A stretch of 64,000 nt of DNA from Lucifuga dentata (taxonomy: Eukaryota > Chordata > Actinopteri > Ophidiiformes > Bythitidae): positions 186,001-250,000 of the forward strand of contig VXCM01000348.1 of NCBI GenBank assembly GCA_014773175.1. The letters are read 5' to 3'. This document shows, in pieces, positions 47,963 to 62,400 of this stretch. The first letter of the stretch is position 1; every line of letters begins with the position of its first letter. A program made the position numbers and the translations under genes. The notes under the pieces were generated by a model, which saw nothing but the letters and a program-made list of their open reading frames with translations, was not told the DNA's origin and searched no databases.

Positions 47963-50900
47963 AGACCCTCCCACATCCTGTTCATACAATCCTAGGCCTC
48001 TCTCTAGTAGCAAAACCCAGGATTCATTTGACTGACCGATTTGCCACCCACTTAGCTAATGGCATGTTCACTGACACTGTGTAAAAGCTATATATACATA
48101 TATATATATATAAAACTTTATCTCAGAACACATCAGCAGTATCTTAAGTGTATTCTGAACTAGTATTATTGAATGTACACAATCGAATATGACAGTAACT
48201 CAAAATGTCATCCAGTCCATTACAATATTATTTTAGCTAACTGAACTTAATCATTGAAAAAAAAAATCAAATCAGTTGAAAATGCATCTGAAAAACTGGA
48301 TTTTGTCTATAAAAAATAAAAATAGAGCGGCTGTCTTCAGTAGCAGCCCATGTTTGTTTGGCTGTGGCTGCAGGTTGCACAGGCAAGAGAACTGAACTGA
48401 CCCAGACAGCTCAGAAGTATAGCAGCCAAAGAATCAAAGGTCTGTGCATGAGTTTTGTTGTCCACTTGCGGTCATGCATTCTAGCAATCACATATTAAAA
48501 GCCTTGTGGTCTCTCATTTTTCTCATCTCTAGGTAACTTTATCCTCAACAGACCTCACAGGGCTGCAGTGACTACTCAGTTTCGGTCACAGTGCAACTCT
48601 CACTGGGTCGCTAGAATATCAAATGTCTAACAAAATAGACTGGACCTTGTTTCACAGTGATTCTGATCCCGTTTGGCACACAGATGTGATTCTGCACAGA
48701 AACTTTGAGAGAGGACATGCTGTACTGTCTGTATCTGTTTGCTTTGCTTTGGAGGGTTACTTTAAAATTAGAAAGCTTATTCACCAAACAATGCAGCGCT
48801 GCATACAAAGAGTTTCTCAGCCACAGCCCACAAGCCTCAAACAATGAAGAGGCATTTAGTTCCCTGCCTCAGTATAGAGCTAGAAAACAATTCATACTTT
48901 TATTCTATTTCTATGTTATCTGCCACATAGGTGGATATTTAAATTGTAGCAGGTTTGACCTGTTTGCAGCAGGTGTTACTACAATATGAGCTCTAATTTC
49001 ACAGTGAAAGGGGTCAACCCTGTTTCTACTTTTGGTATCTATATCTAGTAAGACATGTATTATAAAGAGTTCATGAGAATAATCAATGATTTATTCTTTC
49101 ATTAAAAAGTCATTTATTGATGCTTTATAAGTCAACAATTAATAAGAAGCGTGTTTGGGTTGCCAGGATGTGAAAAATCACTTTTATTGCAAAGCTGATT
49201 GCACATTATAAACAGAGGAAGTTATAACTAAAGACCCTGAAGGCTGCAGTTAATAAGTCATTGATTTTCCACTACAAAAATATGTTACGTCTGCTTTTGT
49301 AAATGCTGGCAAGTAAAAGTTAATCAAGATTTATTAGCTCATAATAAAGCCTTTACATATAACTTACAAAATATGACTTACTAGAAAGCACTCAACTTTT
49401 ACCCGCTTCATATACATAGAATTAAAAAAATAATAATTTTATGACTGTGATGTGAAGAAAAAAAAATCATGTTTTCATGAAGCCTAATGAGTTACAGTGT
49501 CTTAAACACAAAGAAATTTTTGAGTTTCTTCTTACTTCCTTCAAACTATTATCTCTGGTTTCATAATGACTGACTTATTGGCTGATCAATGTGGACCCAG
49601 TGATAGACACCAGAAAGAATTAGAGGGATGCAGCATCTCTCTAGTCACCTCAGTCAGGTGTGGCAATCTGATGTAAATTTACTAAGAACTCAGCCAAACC
49701 TAACAAGCTACAACCGTCAAAATGTAATAACGTCATGTCATCAACGTTATGTATCTGAACAATTCAGTTCACCCTTCATGTGACAAATGAATCATCATGA
49801 GTGATGCTGTGTAATTGAACCTTTGCTCTGTCTATGCATTAAACACAGCTTCTATCTTATAATTCCTTTTATGGTTGACTTGCTGAGAGCTGACAGACCC
49901 CGAAGGCATTTCATATAAAACAAACACATAGGTAAGTCTTAGAGCTTCACAAATGCTTAAACGTCAATGAAAATGCATAAAGAGAGTGACCTATTTATAA
50001 TTCACATGTGCTAGTCAGACAGTTTGGTTGCAGGAGGCTGTGCACGTTCTTCACAGCTTTCACTGAGCTTTGTGATTCACACTTTTGCATGAACCAGGAA
50101 GCGAGGCATTCTGGCTCTCCCCTGTTCTCTGTGCTTTCACTTGTCTCTGCAAGTGCAAGGTGAGGTGTTTTCTCTTTTACATGTTTAACATATGTCTGAT
50201 GTTATGTCTTAAAATATAAATGTTCCACATTGAGATGCACTCAGTTGGGTTTTTGGTTTGAATTTGTTTCACTTTTGGGACATTTTATTTCAAAAGCCTT
50301 CTATCAATTTTTGATGGCAATATTACAGCAGAATATTTGTTGTCATTAAAGTAACACATTAACTTGTGTTTGACTGCACAAACCAGTAACTGTTCAAATA
50401 AAGCTTAGCTGTTATTTCTATGCTGGTTACAAGGACCAGACAATAACACACTGTTCAGATACAAACTCTGAAACATGGTGTTTGATTAAATATGATAATG
50501 AAATATATATATATATATATAGTTCTTGTGTTTCTTTGCTTATTTTCTCTGTTTTGAATGATGATGTGAATGCTGATGTGAATCCACAGGCTTCATTTTA
50601 CTGTGAGCAAATATGCTACGAGCTCTTTAATCTTACTAACCTTATTTTAAGTTTCATTAACTTCATAAGCTTACTGGTCAAACTCATCTTCTGCCCCTTG
50701 AAATTCAAACTTCCAGTGTGACTGTAAGCTGCTTATAACAGAGAATGACAGATAAGAAGAGATGTGTGGTCTCACATTGGGGCCAAAGGAGAGATTTGCA
50801 AGGTTAATTTTAACCTTGGCACGTCTGAGCGCCTGACATCTGTGGTGCAATGAAAATGATGGTGAATCGATCCTAGTTGCATAGCTGTGCGTAAGGTCAA

Positions 50901-53198
50901 CAAGGGGTAACTTAATGACCTCGTGCCACAGTGGCTGGTTAAAATTCAAAGGGGGAAACCAGGAATAACATATCATTATTGCGCAGAGTTGGGTTTGAGG
51001 CACAGTCCTTGTGCTTGAATGGTTAGGTCATAGCAGGGAAACAGCTGAACTGGAATATCAGCCTTCAGGGCTGTGATACACTAGATTCTCAGTTTCTGGA
51101 TGGATTGTTTGTGAAGCTGAGCTCCCGTCAGCAACACCTATATGACCAAAAATATTGTAGACGATATTTGTGTTTATGCACAAAATATTTTGTCATTATA
51201 GCCATATGCAGCCCCAACGACATGTATTATCACTATGCAAATTATATTCCATTATCATAGAAGCACTGAAATGTTCTTAACAATGGCTATGATGCAGATC
51301 ATATTGCTTCTAAGACTGATATAGTATTGCTTTCAGAGTGGATATGAAGGATTATTAAACTATATTAATATCTCATGAATATTCTACATATGGTAAATCA
51401 ATGTATAATTTTGCTCTTTGTTATTGGAGTATTTTGCATAAAATGACATATTACCTGGCACACATGACTGAGTGTCTTTGCATATGGGAATAGGAAAAGC
51501 AAATGAAGTCACAATGTCAAAAACTCATGAGTGTTTAACATTGCAAATGTATTAAAAAGAACACTGACCAAGGTAGATTTTTTTAGGGGATCTTTGTGGC
51601 CAACAAAGATATTTGAAGAGCAGAGATTCCATTCTGCTTTAAATTTACATAATTTATTATTATTTTTTTAAACAAATTGATGCATTCTTTGATTTGAATA
51701 AATAGTCACCATGCCTCCCATAAAAGATTAAAACAACTAGTGTACAGCTGAGAAACCTCTCCAGACTCTCATAATGCTAATCTGAAAGGAGTCTTTCTAA
51801 AAGATCTCATTTGTTGACTCTTATGCCATCATATCTCTGATAGAAAACTGAAATGAAATGAAATGACCAAACAAATGAAATGAAATGAAAATGAAATGAT
51901 ACAATGCAACTTTAGTTACATTGTATCATGATGTTTAGAAACCAACAAGGCCACTGAACAGCGATGGAATATGCAGACCTTATATGCCTCAGTAAGATAA
52001 AAATAGTGTACTACTATAAGCCTGGTGCCAAACACCCAGCATGCCTAATCCAAACACATGCAAGCAAAGAACAGCTGTATATGTGTTTGGGTGGAGATGA
52101 ACCTCCACCACAGGTTGGATAAAACAAATACATTTTAGAGGCTGTGACAACGCCATGTGAAGAGAATGTAAATAGATGGTGGCAAATTAGTTTGTTTCAG
52201 TGTTTCAGATAAACCAAAAAACCACAGTTCGTGATGTGTGTGTTGTTTGTGATGTTGCCATGTTTTTATACAATTGTCTGTAAGTTGCCACAAGCACAGA
52301 AAGAATTTCCGAAAAGACAATAAATAATCTATCTACTCAGTTTTTCTCTGTGAACTGAGGATTTAGACCATAACCCTCATACATGCAAGTATTGGATGAC
52401 TTGACAATGCCTTGATTAAAATCTGTAATTACAATGTACTTCCTCAGAGACTGTAGCGATGCAGCTGATTCTTATGCATTTTTATATCTGAGACACACTT
52501 AAACAAGCACACATCACACCACAGGCCTCTGCTTGATAAACCTGCATCCCAACATGTACATGACTGAAATGTGCCATTTGTATGCAACTTGGTTGTGTTA
52601 TAACATATTATAGGGAGTGAAATGATAATTAGATAATGTGTTCCTCATTTTGCAGGCCATCTCTGGACCTCACCTTGAGGAAATATTTACATTTACTACA
52701 TTTACACCAGCTATTCACTGTAGATAAGCAAAATGGAGGCTTGGGCAGAGATGGAGTCAGTAATGGTACACTAATGGTACACACTTTTTTTTTTTTTTTA
52801 AAGAACTTTATTGGATGAGTCAAAATTATGTCTCATTAGAATGCAGTCAAACTGAAGTCACAATTAAATACATCATAAGAAATACAAATTATTCATTGAA
52901 TTAAAAAGGCACAGAAATGAAACATGTGTCATGTATACAGATCTGACAATAAATGAATTTGAAGGATAACTACAGTATTTAAAACGTATTTTCTTTGTTA
53001 ATACGTGAGCTCCAGTAAAACTTACCCATTGGAGCAATTTTGTTGTAACTGTGGGAATATACTGTATTTCTTATCATTTCAGTGAACACCATCTAACACT
53101 GGTCCAGAATAAAAAGTTTTTATCTCCCCAGAATTAAGATGGGACTTAACAGGATGAATCAGACGATTTGTAATAGCTTTAATAATGGAACTGAATTC

Positions 53199-53233
<35 letters not shown>

Positions 53234-53350
53234 CATAAGTCAAAGTTGTGAATGAATTGTTCATATTTTCATACGAACACTTCAAAACACACGGAATCGT
53301 CCTTAAACTGGGACGATTCCGCTGGGCTTTGGATTCAACGCCTAGTCACC
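46876..53350. other. Intergenic region between map7d1 and thrap3
   Basis: I see no conserved coding block on either strand. Visible features are AT dinucleotide runs (about 47668-47682 and 50505-50520), a (CA)n repeat at 47929-47957, homopolymer gaps (N at 47243), AAATG tandem units at 51850-51895 with an 11-bp hairpin (51896-51929), and poly-A at about 53202-53231. Minus-strand AATAAA words occur near 47775 but no exon could be tied to them. Confidence 0.55.
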
Positions 53351-53355
53351 CAAAA

Positions 53356-53365
53356 TCTCGCGAGA
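53356..53365. promoter_or_regulatory. thrap3: TCTCGCGAGA (BANP-type) promoter motif of thrap3
   Basis: The exact palindrome TCTCGCGAGA lies about 290 bp before the proposed exon-1 donor, in a locally CpG-bearing stretch. The motif drives many housekeeping and bidirectional vertebrate promoters and is bound by BANP. thrap3 transcription probably begins shortly downstream. Confidence 0.75.
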
Positions 53366-53379
53366 TTTAGGAAACGCGG

Positions 53380-53656
53380 TGGAGCATAGATAGCTGAAGG
53401 TGGTGTTCATTGCGTTGCTAACGTCCAACTGAAATGTTTCAGCAGACTAGTATTCCCTTTAATGTGAAGAAACGTCCCTAAATAGTTTTTGGAGAATGAC
53501 AAACTAGAACGAAGAACGAACGATCGGTCTCTACTTCAAGCACATAGCGTCCGTTTGTTTCCTAGTTGGTAGCTTAGCTTAGCAGTGAAAGAGGCTACGA
53601 ACGTACGGTGAAGCAGGAAGGAGGGACCAGCGCGTTGATACGGCTTGGCTACAAAG
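53380..53656 (+). other. thrap3: Non-coding first exon (5' UTR) of thrap3, start approximate
   Basis: Sequence downstream of the TCTCGCGAGA motif ends at a possible ACAAAG-GTAGAT donor after 53656. The next exon is bounded by a long pyrimidine tract and AAAG acceptor at 56397. The exact transcription start cannot be read off. Confidence 0.5.
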
Positions 53657-55626
53657 GTAGATTCTCTTCGAAATTACTGACCGATTAAAAAAATAAATAA
53701 AAAACGCTGAAAACTGAAGAAGGGTAACTGCACCTCACTTTCCTTCTTGTAAGCTAGGANATAAATAAAAAACGCTGAAAACTGAAGAAGGGTAACTGCA
53801 CCTCACTTTCCTTCTTGTAAGCTAGGAGGAGTAAGAAGCTGTTAATAAACACGAAATGATAGTTGCAATGAGCAGCACGTCAGTAGCTAACATTAACGTT
53901 TGATGCTAATGTTAATGTTTGCTACCAGGAAACATGTTAGCAAACATGGTCGTTAGGTTATTTGACGTCGTCGGTATTGGTTTTTGGTGCGGTGTGTTCA
54001 CACTGGTATAATTTAGCGTTACTTTCAACGACTTGAGTTGGGGAACTGAATTTTTAACCGAGCTGATATTAACTCCAAGTTTCCAACTAACGCTATATGA
54101 GGGAATCAGTTTTATCAGTTTTACTCTCTATGGGAGTTATTTCTCAAGTTTTATGTCTTGACAGGTGCATTGTACAATATAATGAACGTACCGTGGAACT
54201 GATTTGAAATATTAAATTATATACATGTTCGAGGGGTTGTAATAAAAGCGAATTGAGCCTTTTTGAAATAACTCGATTGTTTTAGGTTTTTGAGTTTTGA
54301 TTTGCGTTTGACTTGACCATCAATAACTACATTTCTGCCTGTCCTATTAATTTTGAAAGTGGCACATACAATAAAGACATGTCCTTCTTTACACAAGGAC
54401 ACTTCTTAGTCATCCAGGAACACAAGGGCACGTTACTTACCTTACGATTTGTATTGAAAGTTTGAGATTTCCCTCCACTTGGCTAAGATGATCATAAATA
54501 CTTAGCCCTTAGATTTTCATTTAGCCCATAGCAACTTTTGTCCCTTCTGACATGTAGGTAAATAAGAATTTCAAGACCTTTTGTGAAAGCCTCCATTACG
54601 CATTTGATTATCACAGGGTGTTTTAAATAAAAGACAAAATGCTTAAAGATATTGAGTCAACCACTGTAATAGCATATTGGTGGTATTAGTACTAGGGAGG
54701 CTGCCTTTTCACCATGCCTTTTCACCTGGTTCAAGCTCTGTAGTTGTACTTGTAGGTAAATGCATTTACCTCACTTTGCCTTCATGTCCATAAATAACAT
54801 TATCACTTTCAGGGTTGCTGCTTTGTATGTAATCTGTGCTCTGGCGTCTGATTCTTTCAGAGAAAGAATGCTTCATTTTTGCTCTTGTAACATGTAACAA
54901 TCAATCCATTTTCCCTGTCTTTAAAATCCATTTTAGTATTGTTTAAAAAAAAAAAAAAAAAAAANAAAAAAAAAAAAAAAAAAATAGGATGCTAAAATCC
55001 AAATTAAAAATCCCATTTTCTGCGTTTGCCAGATCCTCGCTGTTTAGCTTAAGAAGAAGAAATGGTCTGTCCTGCAGTGTAGGATGAAATATGCTTCTTT
55101 GATGTCTCACACTCCTTCTGAGATTGTCGTCTGTCAGCAGTGTTGATTCAGTCATTGCTTTAAGGTCAAGGGTCACTTAACTGAAGCATTGTTTGTTTAC
55201 CTTAGACAAGTTTTGTCTAAATGTTTGCCAGAATGGTGGATTGGCAGGAGTGAACTCGGAAATCTGGGTGATCTGCTGTTGCTCACATCGCCTCGTTTGA
55301 GCTGTCATCTGCTGTGCATTTAATGGTGACTTCATGGTATCATATGTAATATGTGTTCCCAAGTAAATAACTCAATTGTGCAACTTTGTTTGAATCATTA
55401 AGCAACTGTTGGTGAACAGTTGCTTCATGGAAGATCTTTGGTGTTTGTTTGTTTTTGGTGGTAACTATTTATAAAACATTATTGCATACAAACATTCAAA
55501 ATTGACCTCTGACCTCTTGTACTGCTGGTTTCCTTGTTATCTGCTCTGCACTGTCAGGCATCGATTTGGCTTGGCCTTATAGTAGAATTAGAATTCTTGT
55601 CCAATCACTCATGTCTTCTAAAATGA

Positions 55627-55663
<37 letters not shown>

Positions 55664-56397
55664 GTTCATATGAAGTAACAGAATCACAGGATCCTGATCC
55701 TGTGTTGCTGATTTTGTCTTGCTGTTCCAGGGATCACTGCAGCTGTCCTTAGGCGGTTTCGGTTCTTAGGTTGCATCTGTTTGATGTTGAGCCTGCCAGA
55801 TTTCACTCCTCTTCAGCAACAGAATGCATCTTAGCTCACAAGCTTTGCTGCAGGCTTATGTGTACATGTATCTCTGCTGGTCCAGCTGTCTGCTGCAAAT
55901 GAAGCATTCTTTATCTAACTTGTTAGCCTGCATGTGTGTTGCTGCTAATTGTGGCCACTGCTGTTTATTTATCCTGGCATTTCAAGGTCACGAGGAGCTT
56001 TAGGGGCTGTTTGTGGCAACATTAAAGCAGAGGTGGGGGGGTGGGNGGGTTGTGATGATGGGAGGTAAGGTGTCATGTACTCTGTCACAGTCCCAGCCTG
56101 TCAGCAGATCTGCAAATGTGTAGCTGTGATTAGGCCTGCTGAGATGAGCTCACAGCATAAGAGCGTTGCACACTTGGTTGTGAGTCTTTGTAGCAAGACA
56201 GTCCCTTCAACTGATGTAAATGCGAGTTACAGGATACGTTTATTGAGCTCAACATTGGCTTTTAAAGAGCATTATTTGGTAAAACCTGTGGCATATATTC
56301 TACATACAGACAAAACATTCATTTTTACTCTACCACACATGCATACCAATGTCACCTGTTCTTTTGTTTTCCCTTTTTTTTTTTCTTCTTTTTAAAG
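53657..56397 (+). other. thrap3: thrap3 intron 1
   Basis: It holds homopolymer runs (poly-A with N at 54965; poly-T at about 55630-55660), a G-rich stretch with N at 56046, and no visible coding block. Confidence 0.55.
53693..53827. repeat. 67-nt direct duplication around a single N (likely assembly artefact)
   Basis: Bases 53693-53759 recur after the N at 53760, in thrap3 intron 1. Confidence 0.85.
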
Positions 56398-56439
56398 GAA
56401 AAACATATATATACTATATATACTGGCCTAAGTGCAAAG

Positions 56440-59400
56440 ATGTCAAAGGCCCCAGAGTCTCCAGCTCGGTCTCGCTCCAGATCAAGATCTAGGTCCAGAT
56501 CCAGATCTTACTCCAGATCTCACTCCAGAAGCCACTCCCGCTCAAGATCCAGAAAACGTCGCTACAGGTAAATTCATCCACTTTTTGTTGGTAGATAAAT
56601 AGTTTAAAAGTTTGTGTTATTATAAGATTAAATTTCTTTTACCCTGACATTGGAATTGGTTTTGCAAACTTGTTTTAAAGTTAGGAGTCAAGCACTTTCA
56701 CAGACTGAGTTTTTGGAGTAAATAAATTTTCATGGAGAGCATTGGTGAAAGGAAAAAAAAGAGGTGAGAGGGACTTCTCTTGGCCATGCCCACCCTCTTT
56801 ACTCCCTCCCCCTTTTTATGGATTAGATCAGGTCGTGTCCCTGGGTGTACTCTTTTTCCACTCCGTACATTAGGCAGCAAAGCCTACCAGTCCACGACTG
56901 CTCTGTTCAAATGAAAAAGCTCAAGGGGTAAGCAGAGAGATTACATTTCGAGTGCTTCCCATGAGTACTGGCTAGTATTTGCAGGCTTGACTTAGCCTCA
57001 GGTTGAATTCTTTGCAGTGTGCTAATGCCATGTTTTGCATGTACCTTGCCAATTCTGAATCTGCATGCTACTTTAAATTTTATTGCAATACAAAACCTGC
57101 CAGTTGTGTGAGCACATATGTTGAAGCAGGTTTTGGTTATTGTTGATTGTAGTTTGAGGATATTTTTATTTATGTAGGTGTGACTTTTGTGTTAGCATAA
57201 CCTGATGATGATCAGTCTGCTGTCATTTGTCACGTGTTTTATCTGACACTTTAAATGACTGTGTTGTACTTGTCTTCAGTGTAGCACCTCTGAAAGCTGA
57301 CTTTGATGATGTTAAGGTATTGATGGGACTGTGCAGAACTTAAATGTGTGATGTATATATTTTTGTTTGCGTTAAAAGTTGCTCTGAGGTTGTGTGATTG
57401 GTGAGTGACAGAGCATCGTACAGATTTATATTCAGGATTACACCTGTGCTCAGTGGAGACCCCTCACACTCATTACTGAGGCTATCTCTCGACCAGAAAC
57501 ACAGTTGTCCATTAGTAGCTCTCTGTCTTCTATTATTGCAGTCCAAAATGAGACGTTTTTTTTTTNGGGGCACTCAGGGCTGTTGTGTTGGTTCGAGGGT
57601 TCCCCAGCAAAACCTCACTCACCTCACCTCACTGTTAGCAGCCACATTCACCTTAGGCTCCACGTGCTGGTCAGCTTGCTGATAAATCACTCGAGTTTTG
57701 TACCTGTATTTTATGTAATTCTGAAATATACAGTACTGCACCAAATAAACATCTTCTACGATTGGGTTCAATTTCCTAATTCATGTCTTTTAACTGAGAT
57801 ACAATTTGGGAACCCTGACCCATCACGACCATTCTAATGTCATAAAGATGTTGTAGGATGACTCTTGACACTTGCGAGATTGTAATACAAGCGATCTTGT
57901 AATTATTTTAGTGCTGTAAATTTGGTGAATCGTTCATGCAGTGTAAATTCCATCGACAGTTTGGGGATGTTGGCTGCATAAAAATGAGAAAAATAAGTTT
58001 TTGGTTGTTTTTGGCCAGCCGGCTCAGTTGACTCCTTCTGGATAATAAAAGTTCAAAACTGTGATGAGCGTCACCACTTTGTCTTCTGTAACATATTTTT
58101 GCTTCCTCTGTCTTTTTCTTCTTCTCTCTCGTCCAGTTCTAGATCTCGTTCCCGCTCGCGTTCGCACTCTCCATCCTACAGAAACTACCCCAGCAGGGAC
58201 TACCAGAACAACAGAGGCGGGTTTAGGGGTTACAACCGTGGTTACCGGAGGCCCTACCACTACCGTGGCAGAAATCGAGGCTACTACCAACGTGGTCATT
58301 ACCAGAATAGGGGAGGAGGCAACTATGGCTACAAGTCCAATTGGCAGGGTGGCGGTGGAGGGTGGCACGATCGCCACTATGACCAGGATCACCACTCTTA
58401 TAGTCCCAGAAGGGGGCGCTCCCGCACACCAAGGAAGCGCTCAGACAGCCGCAGCCGTTCCCGCTGCTCTGACCGCTCATCTTCAGGTCGATCTCGGCGC
58501 TCCAAACGCTCCGCCTACTCTTCTCGTTCCCGGTCCTCATCTCCACGCCATCGCAGCAACAAGGGCAGGCACAGCTCTAAGGATGTTAAGGACAAGCCTG
58601 CGGAAAGTCAAGCAGAGAAATCAGGACAAGCAGCAGATGGCAGTGCTATTGAAAAGGCATCTGGTGGCAAATGGATCGACTATGACACCAGCCCCAAACA
58701 AACCAGCCCAGAGACCAGCCTTTCTGCTGGTAAGAAAGAGGGTGCTTCCTCTGGTCCTGACAGCAAAGGCCCTGCGAGTGGTGGTCCTTTGTGGCGAACC
58801 ATTGGAGGTGCATCTTCTCCTGGCCCAACGAAGAGCCCCACCAAGTCTGGCCCAGCGTCCTCTTTCAGTGGCTTTGGGTTCTTCTCAAAGGAAGATTCCA
58901 ATGCTGGAGATAAGACTGTGATTTCTGCTGCCTTCAAAAAGTACGTCTGTATTTGTTTTCTCCACAGTTAATTGTGAATACATGATTTTGTTTTCTTTTT
59001 AATTTTGTTAACAGATAAGCCAACCTGTAATTATGCTGTTAAATATTTTTAGCCTCTGTGTATTCCATTTAGAATTCCTGATTTTAAGTGCATTGAAAAT
59101 GTTGCCGGCTGTTGTCTATTACTTTGCACTGAGAGGAAGCAGGTTTCCTGCATTGATACTATGTGATTACAAAATCAACAAACATTACGGGTAAAACTGA
59201 AAATGTGATCTTACATTTCTTTGTATTTATATTATTTTGTTTCAGGTTTTTGGCAGAGAATAAAAGCAAAAAACAGGCAAATGAAAAAGAGAATGGTCGC
59301 GATAAAGAGCAGAGCACCTCAGACAGAGAAGCAGAGAAAAGCAACATGAAGTCAGGAGATCTCTTCAGTGTTTCGACTGCAACTTTCACCGACTCCAAGG

Positions 59401-62400
59401 AAGACAAGAGCCTGCCCTTCTTCAATGCTGGAGAAGAGGAGTTCCTCAAGTCTCATGGGCTGAAAGAGAAGGTCATTGAAGAAGAGGGAGAGGTGCATCC
59501 CACAGCTGCTATCACAGTTCGGGACATTTTTGGGAAATGGGGGGATGAGCCTAACTATCCAACTTCCTACCCATCTGTTAAGGAGAAGAGTCGGAGAGAT
59601 GCTGAAGAATCGGAGACTATAGATCACATGGAGGAGGAGTTGTACCGCAGTCGCAAGCACAGTTCCAAGAAAGAAGAGAAAGCCAAGAAGAAGGAAAAGA
59701 AAGAAAAGGAGAAATCCATTAGCAGTCCGTCCCTTGGCCCAGGGCCTTCCAGAGAGAAAAACAGACCATTGTTCCCAGGTGCCTTTCCTCCTCAGGAGGA
59801 GTCACCAGTACGACGTCTGACTGCATCAAGGGAGGAGTTTGAACTGAAAATCAGTTCCTTCGACGAAATGGCCAGGTTTGTGTGCCAATACCTATTCTTA
59901 CAATATACACCAGAATATTATACGTCTGTGCTTTGAACACTTTTGATCCTTCCTTCATCTATGTTCCCCGCTCTCATCCTTCCTCTCTCTTAGCTCTTCC
60001 CTGTCTAAAGATCGTCTTCCGCCCCGAGATCTGATGAATCCCACTAAGAAAGAGATGGAGTTCCGTTCCATTTTTCAGCACATTCAGTCAGCGCAGCTCC
60101 TTCGCAACCCCTCTGAGCTGTTTGCTCAGCACATAGTCTCAATTGTGCACTACATCAAAGGTACAGCATGATCTGTGCTGGATTTCTGCAGAGTCTTGAG
60201 ACTCAACAAGATGGTAGCAACTATAAAGTGGGCTACTGGACATCATAAATGTCAAATCAATTGAAAGTAACTAGATGTGCGCTATCTCAGTCATTGCTGC
60301 TGCACGTGTAATAACATCTGCTTGTTCTTTGTTTACAGCCCAACACTTCCGCTCCTCAGATATGACTTTAAGTGAGCGGTTTGCCATGTACCAAAGAAAA
60401 GCTGCTGAGGTAGAAATGATGAAGCCAAGGAAGAGCCCAGAAATCCACAGGTGGGTTTTTTAACTTGAGGACCAAAATGGAAATGTTTTTGACTTTGTGT
60501 TTTATCTTTGAGAATTTGAATTGTGTGATTGCACTTGCAGGTCATTTAGTGGTGATAATCATTGTCAAATAAAGCTGTATGTATCGGCTCCTGATCATCG
60601 CCCTTTTTTATACATACAGTGATTGGTTTCTGACTTGCTGCCTTTTGCCTTTCTCGTAGGAGAATCGATGTTTCCCCCAGTGCCTTTAAGAGGCACTCTC
60701 ACCTGTTTGAGGATATGGAGGAGACAAGCTACAAGGTGACCAGCCCTTTTGAAATTTGATGTATTTGGAACCAAGAAAATTTGAGATGGTCCAAAGCAGC
60801 AGTATTCAGCTTTGTGCTTTTCTTTCAAAGGATGCATATTCTAAATCAAAAGATTGCATTTTGTAAATGCCAAGCAAGTCCGAAGCCTATGAGATACGGT
60901 TATTGATTGGGTATTTACAAACCCAAGCAAAGACTAAAAGGAAGTGAATTAAGATCCTGAGTCCAAGCCTCTCAAGGGACCGTTATCAATGCCTTTACCT
61001 TGTAAGTATTTTTCCTAAAAATCAAGCAACAAAAGAACTGTGAAATTCTAATTTCTTTTATAATGCTATATGCATGCCGCTGGCTCCTACAGCTATATAT
61101 TATATTTTTAATATATAAATAAAAATTGTAAATTTTGTCTTAACCACTAGAGGGAGTACAATACCAAAGAATATTGTACATCTTCATTTGTACTGCAGTA
61201 ATGCATATGTTTTCAAATGTTTGGCTTGTCATATTGATTATACATACAGTATTTCATGTAATTCAGACATATGACATGTGACATATTACTTCATTTACAA
61301 AACATTACCACTAGCAATGAAAACAAATTGGTGTGTGCTGACTAACAAACAAATATCTCTGCAGGACCCAAGTAAAAAGTTCAAAGGGGATGTGATGGAT
61401 CTGCGCTTGGATATTGAGAGACGTAAACGGTTTGCCGGGAAGGAGCGTGAGTACAAGCGAGATGGGGCCAGAAGCCCAGGAGGCTCCCGAGGACCGAGCA
61501 GAGAGAGGTCCTCTGACAAATCCACCAAGCACCACAAGAAATCCAAGTAGGTTCAATCTGTCGCGTCAATATGCACAAGACTCTACGAAAGAGGGTGACA
61601 CAGTTGTGTACAGTTAACGAGCTGCACCTCAACAATAGCAAATTGTCAGAATTGTATTGGAAGAGTGGTTACCGTCGCTATATGGGGCGTGTAGCTTTGT
61701 TGGAGGATTGAAAAATCTATATGATCCAGCCTCCCTTTAAAGCAGTGGTTTTGCATGTTTGAGCTTGATGTATACAACCCACGTACATATTACCAACAAC
61801 CATTTTCCAAAACATACTACTGGATTGATTAATATTAGAATTGCTTTTCCTACCTTCCAGACTGCCATTGGTTTCAGTTCATTCCAGTACGCTATTGAAG
61901 TCAGCTTGTAGAGACTTGAAACATGCTTGAGACAAGTAATCAAGTAAAGTGTGTTTTGGAAAATAGTTGGCAGTTTATTGGGCTCAAATATGCAAAATTA
62001 CATATTACATATGGTCCTTTAATCACTTGGTAATCCTACTTTGATAGAGAGATGGGTTATTAAGTAGACTTAATTTGGGTTGAACTAGATTGAAAATGAT
62101 GGATGGATGGGTAGATAGATAGAGAGATAGATAGGAGTTATGTCTTGTGTGAAAGCATCGTGAAAAAGAGATGAATTGACTTTATACTGTTTTGCTTCAT
62201 TAATGACTCAGAAATTTTTGCCTTTGCTTTGCACCCATTTGCATTTTTATGTTGCTCACTTCCAAACCTTGTTTTGTTTTGTTTGTTTTGTTTTGTTTTT
62301 GTTTTTTTCCTCTCACTTACAGGAAGGGTAAGAAGAAGCGGGATCGCTCTCCATCTTCCTCTTCCTCCTCATCCTCTCCGTCCCCTTACCCCCCATCTTT

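Noticed and set aside
47700..48900. Possible 3' UTR of a minus-strand gene (AATAAA on the minus strand near 47775)
   Set aside because: No conserved minus-strand exon with splice sites was found upstream on that strand, so the hexamer alone is not evidence.
57560..57640. tRNA-like GGTTCGAGGGTTCC words
   Set aside because: There is no matching A box, acceptor stem or anticodon arm around it, and it lies at a single-N gap.
58061..58921. Long open frame of 286 codons overlapping the large thrap3 exon in another frame
   Set aside because: It is a shadow of the Arg/Ser-rich coding sequence. The phased frame gives the known THRAP3 wording and joins the flanking exons.
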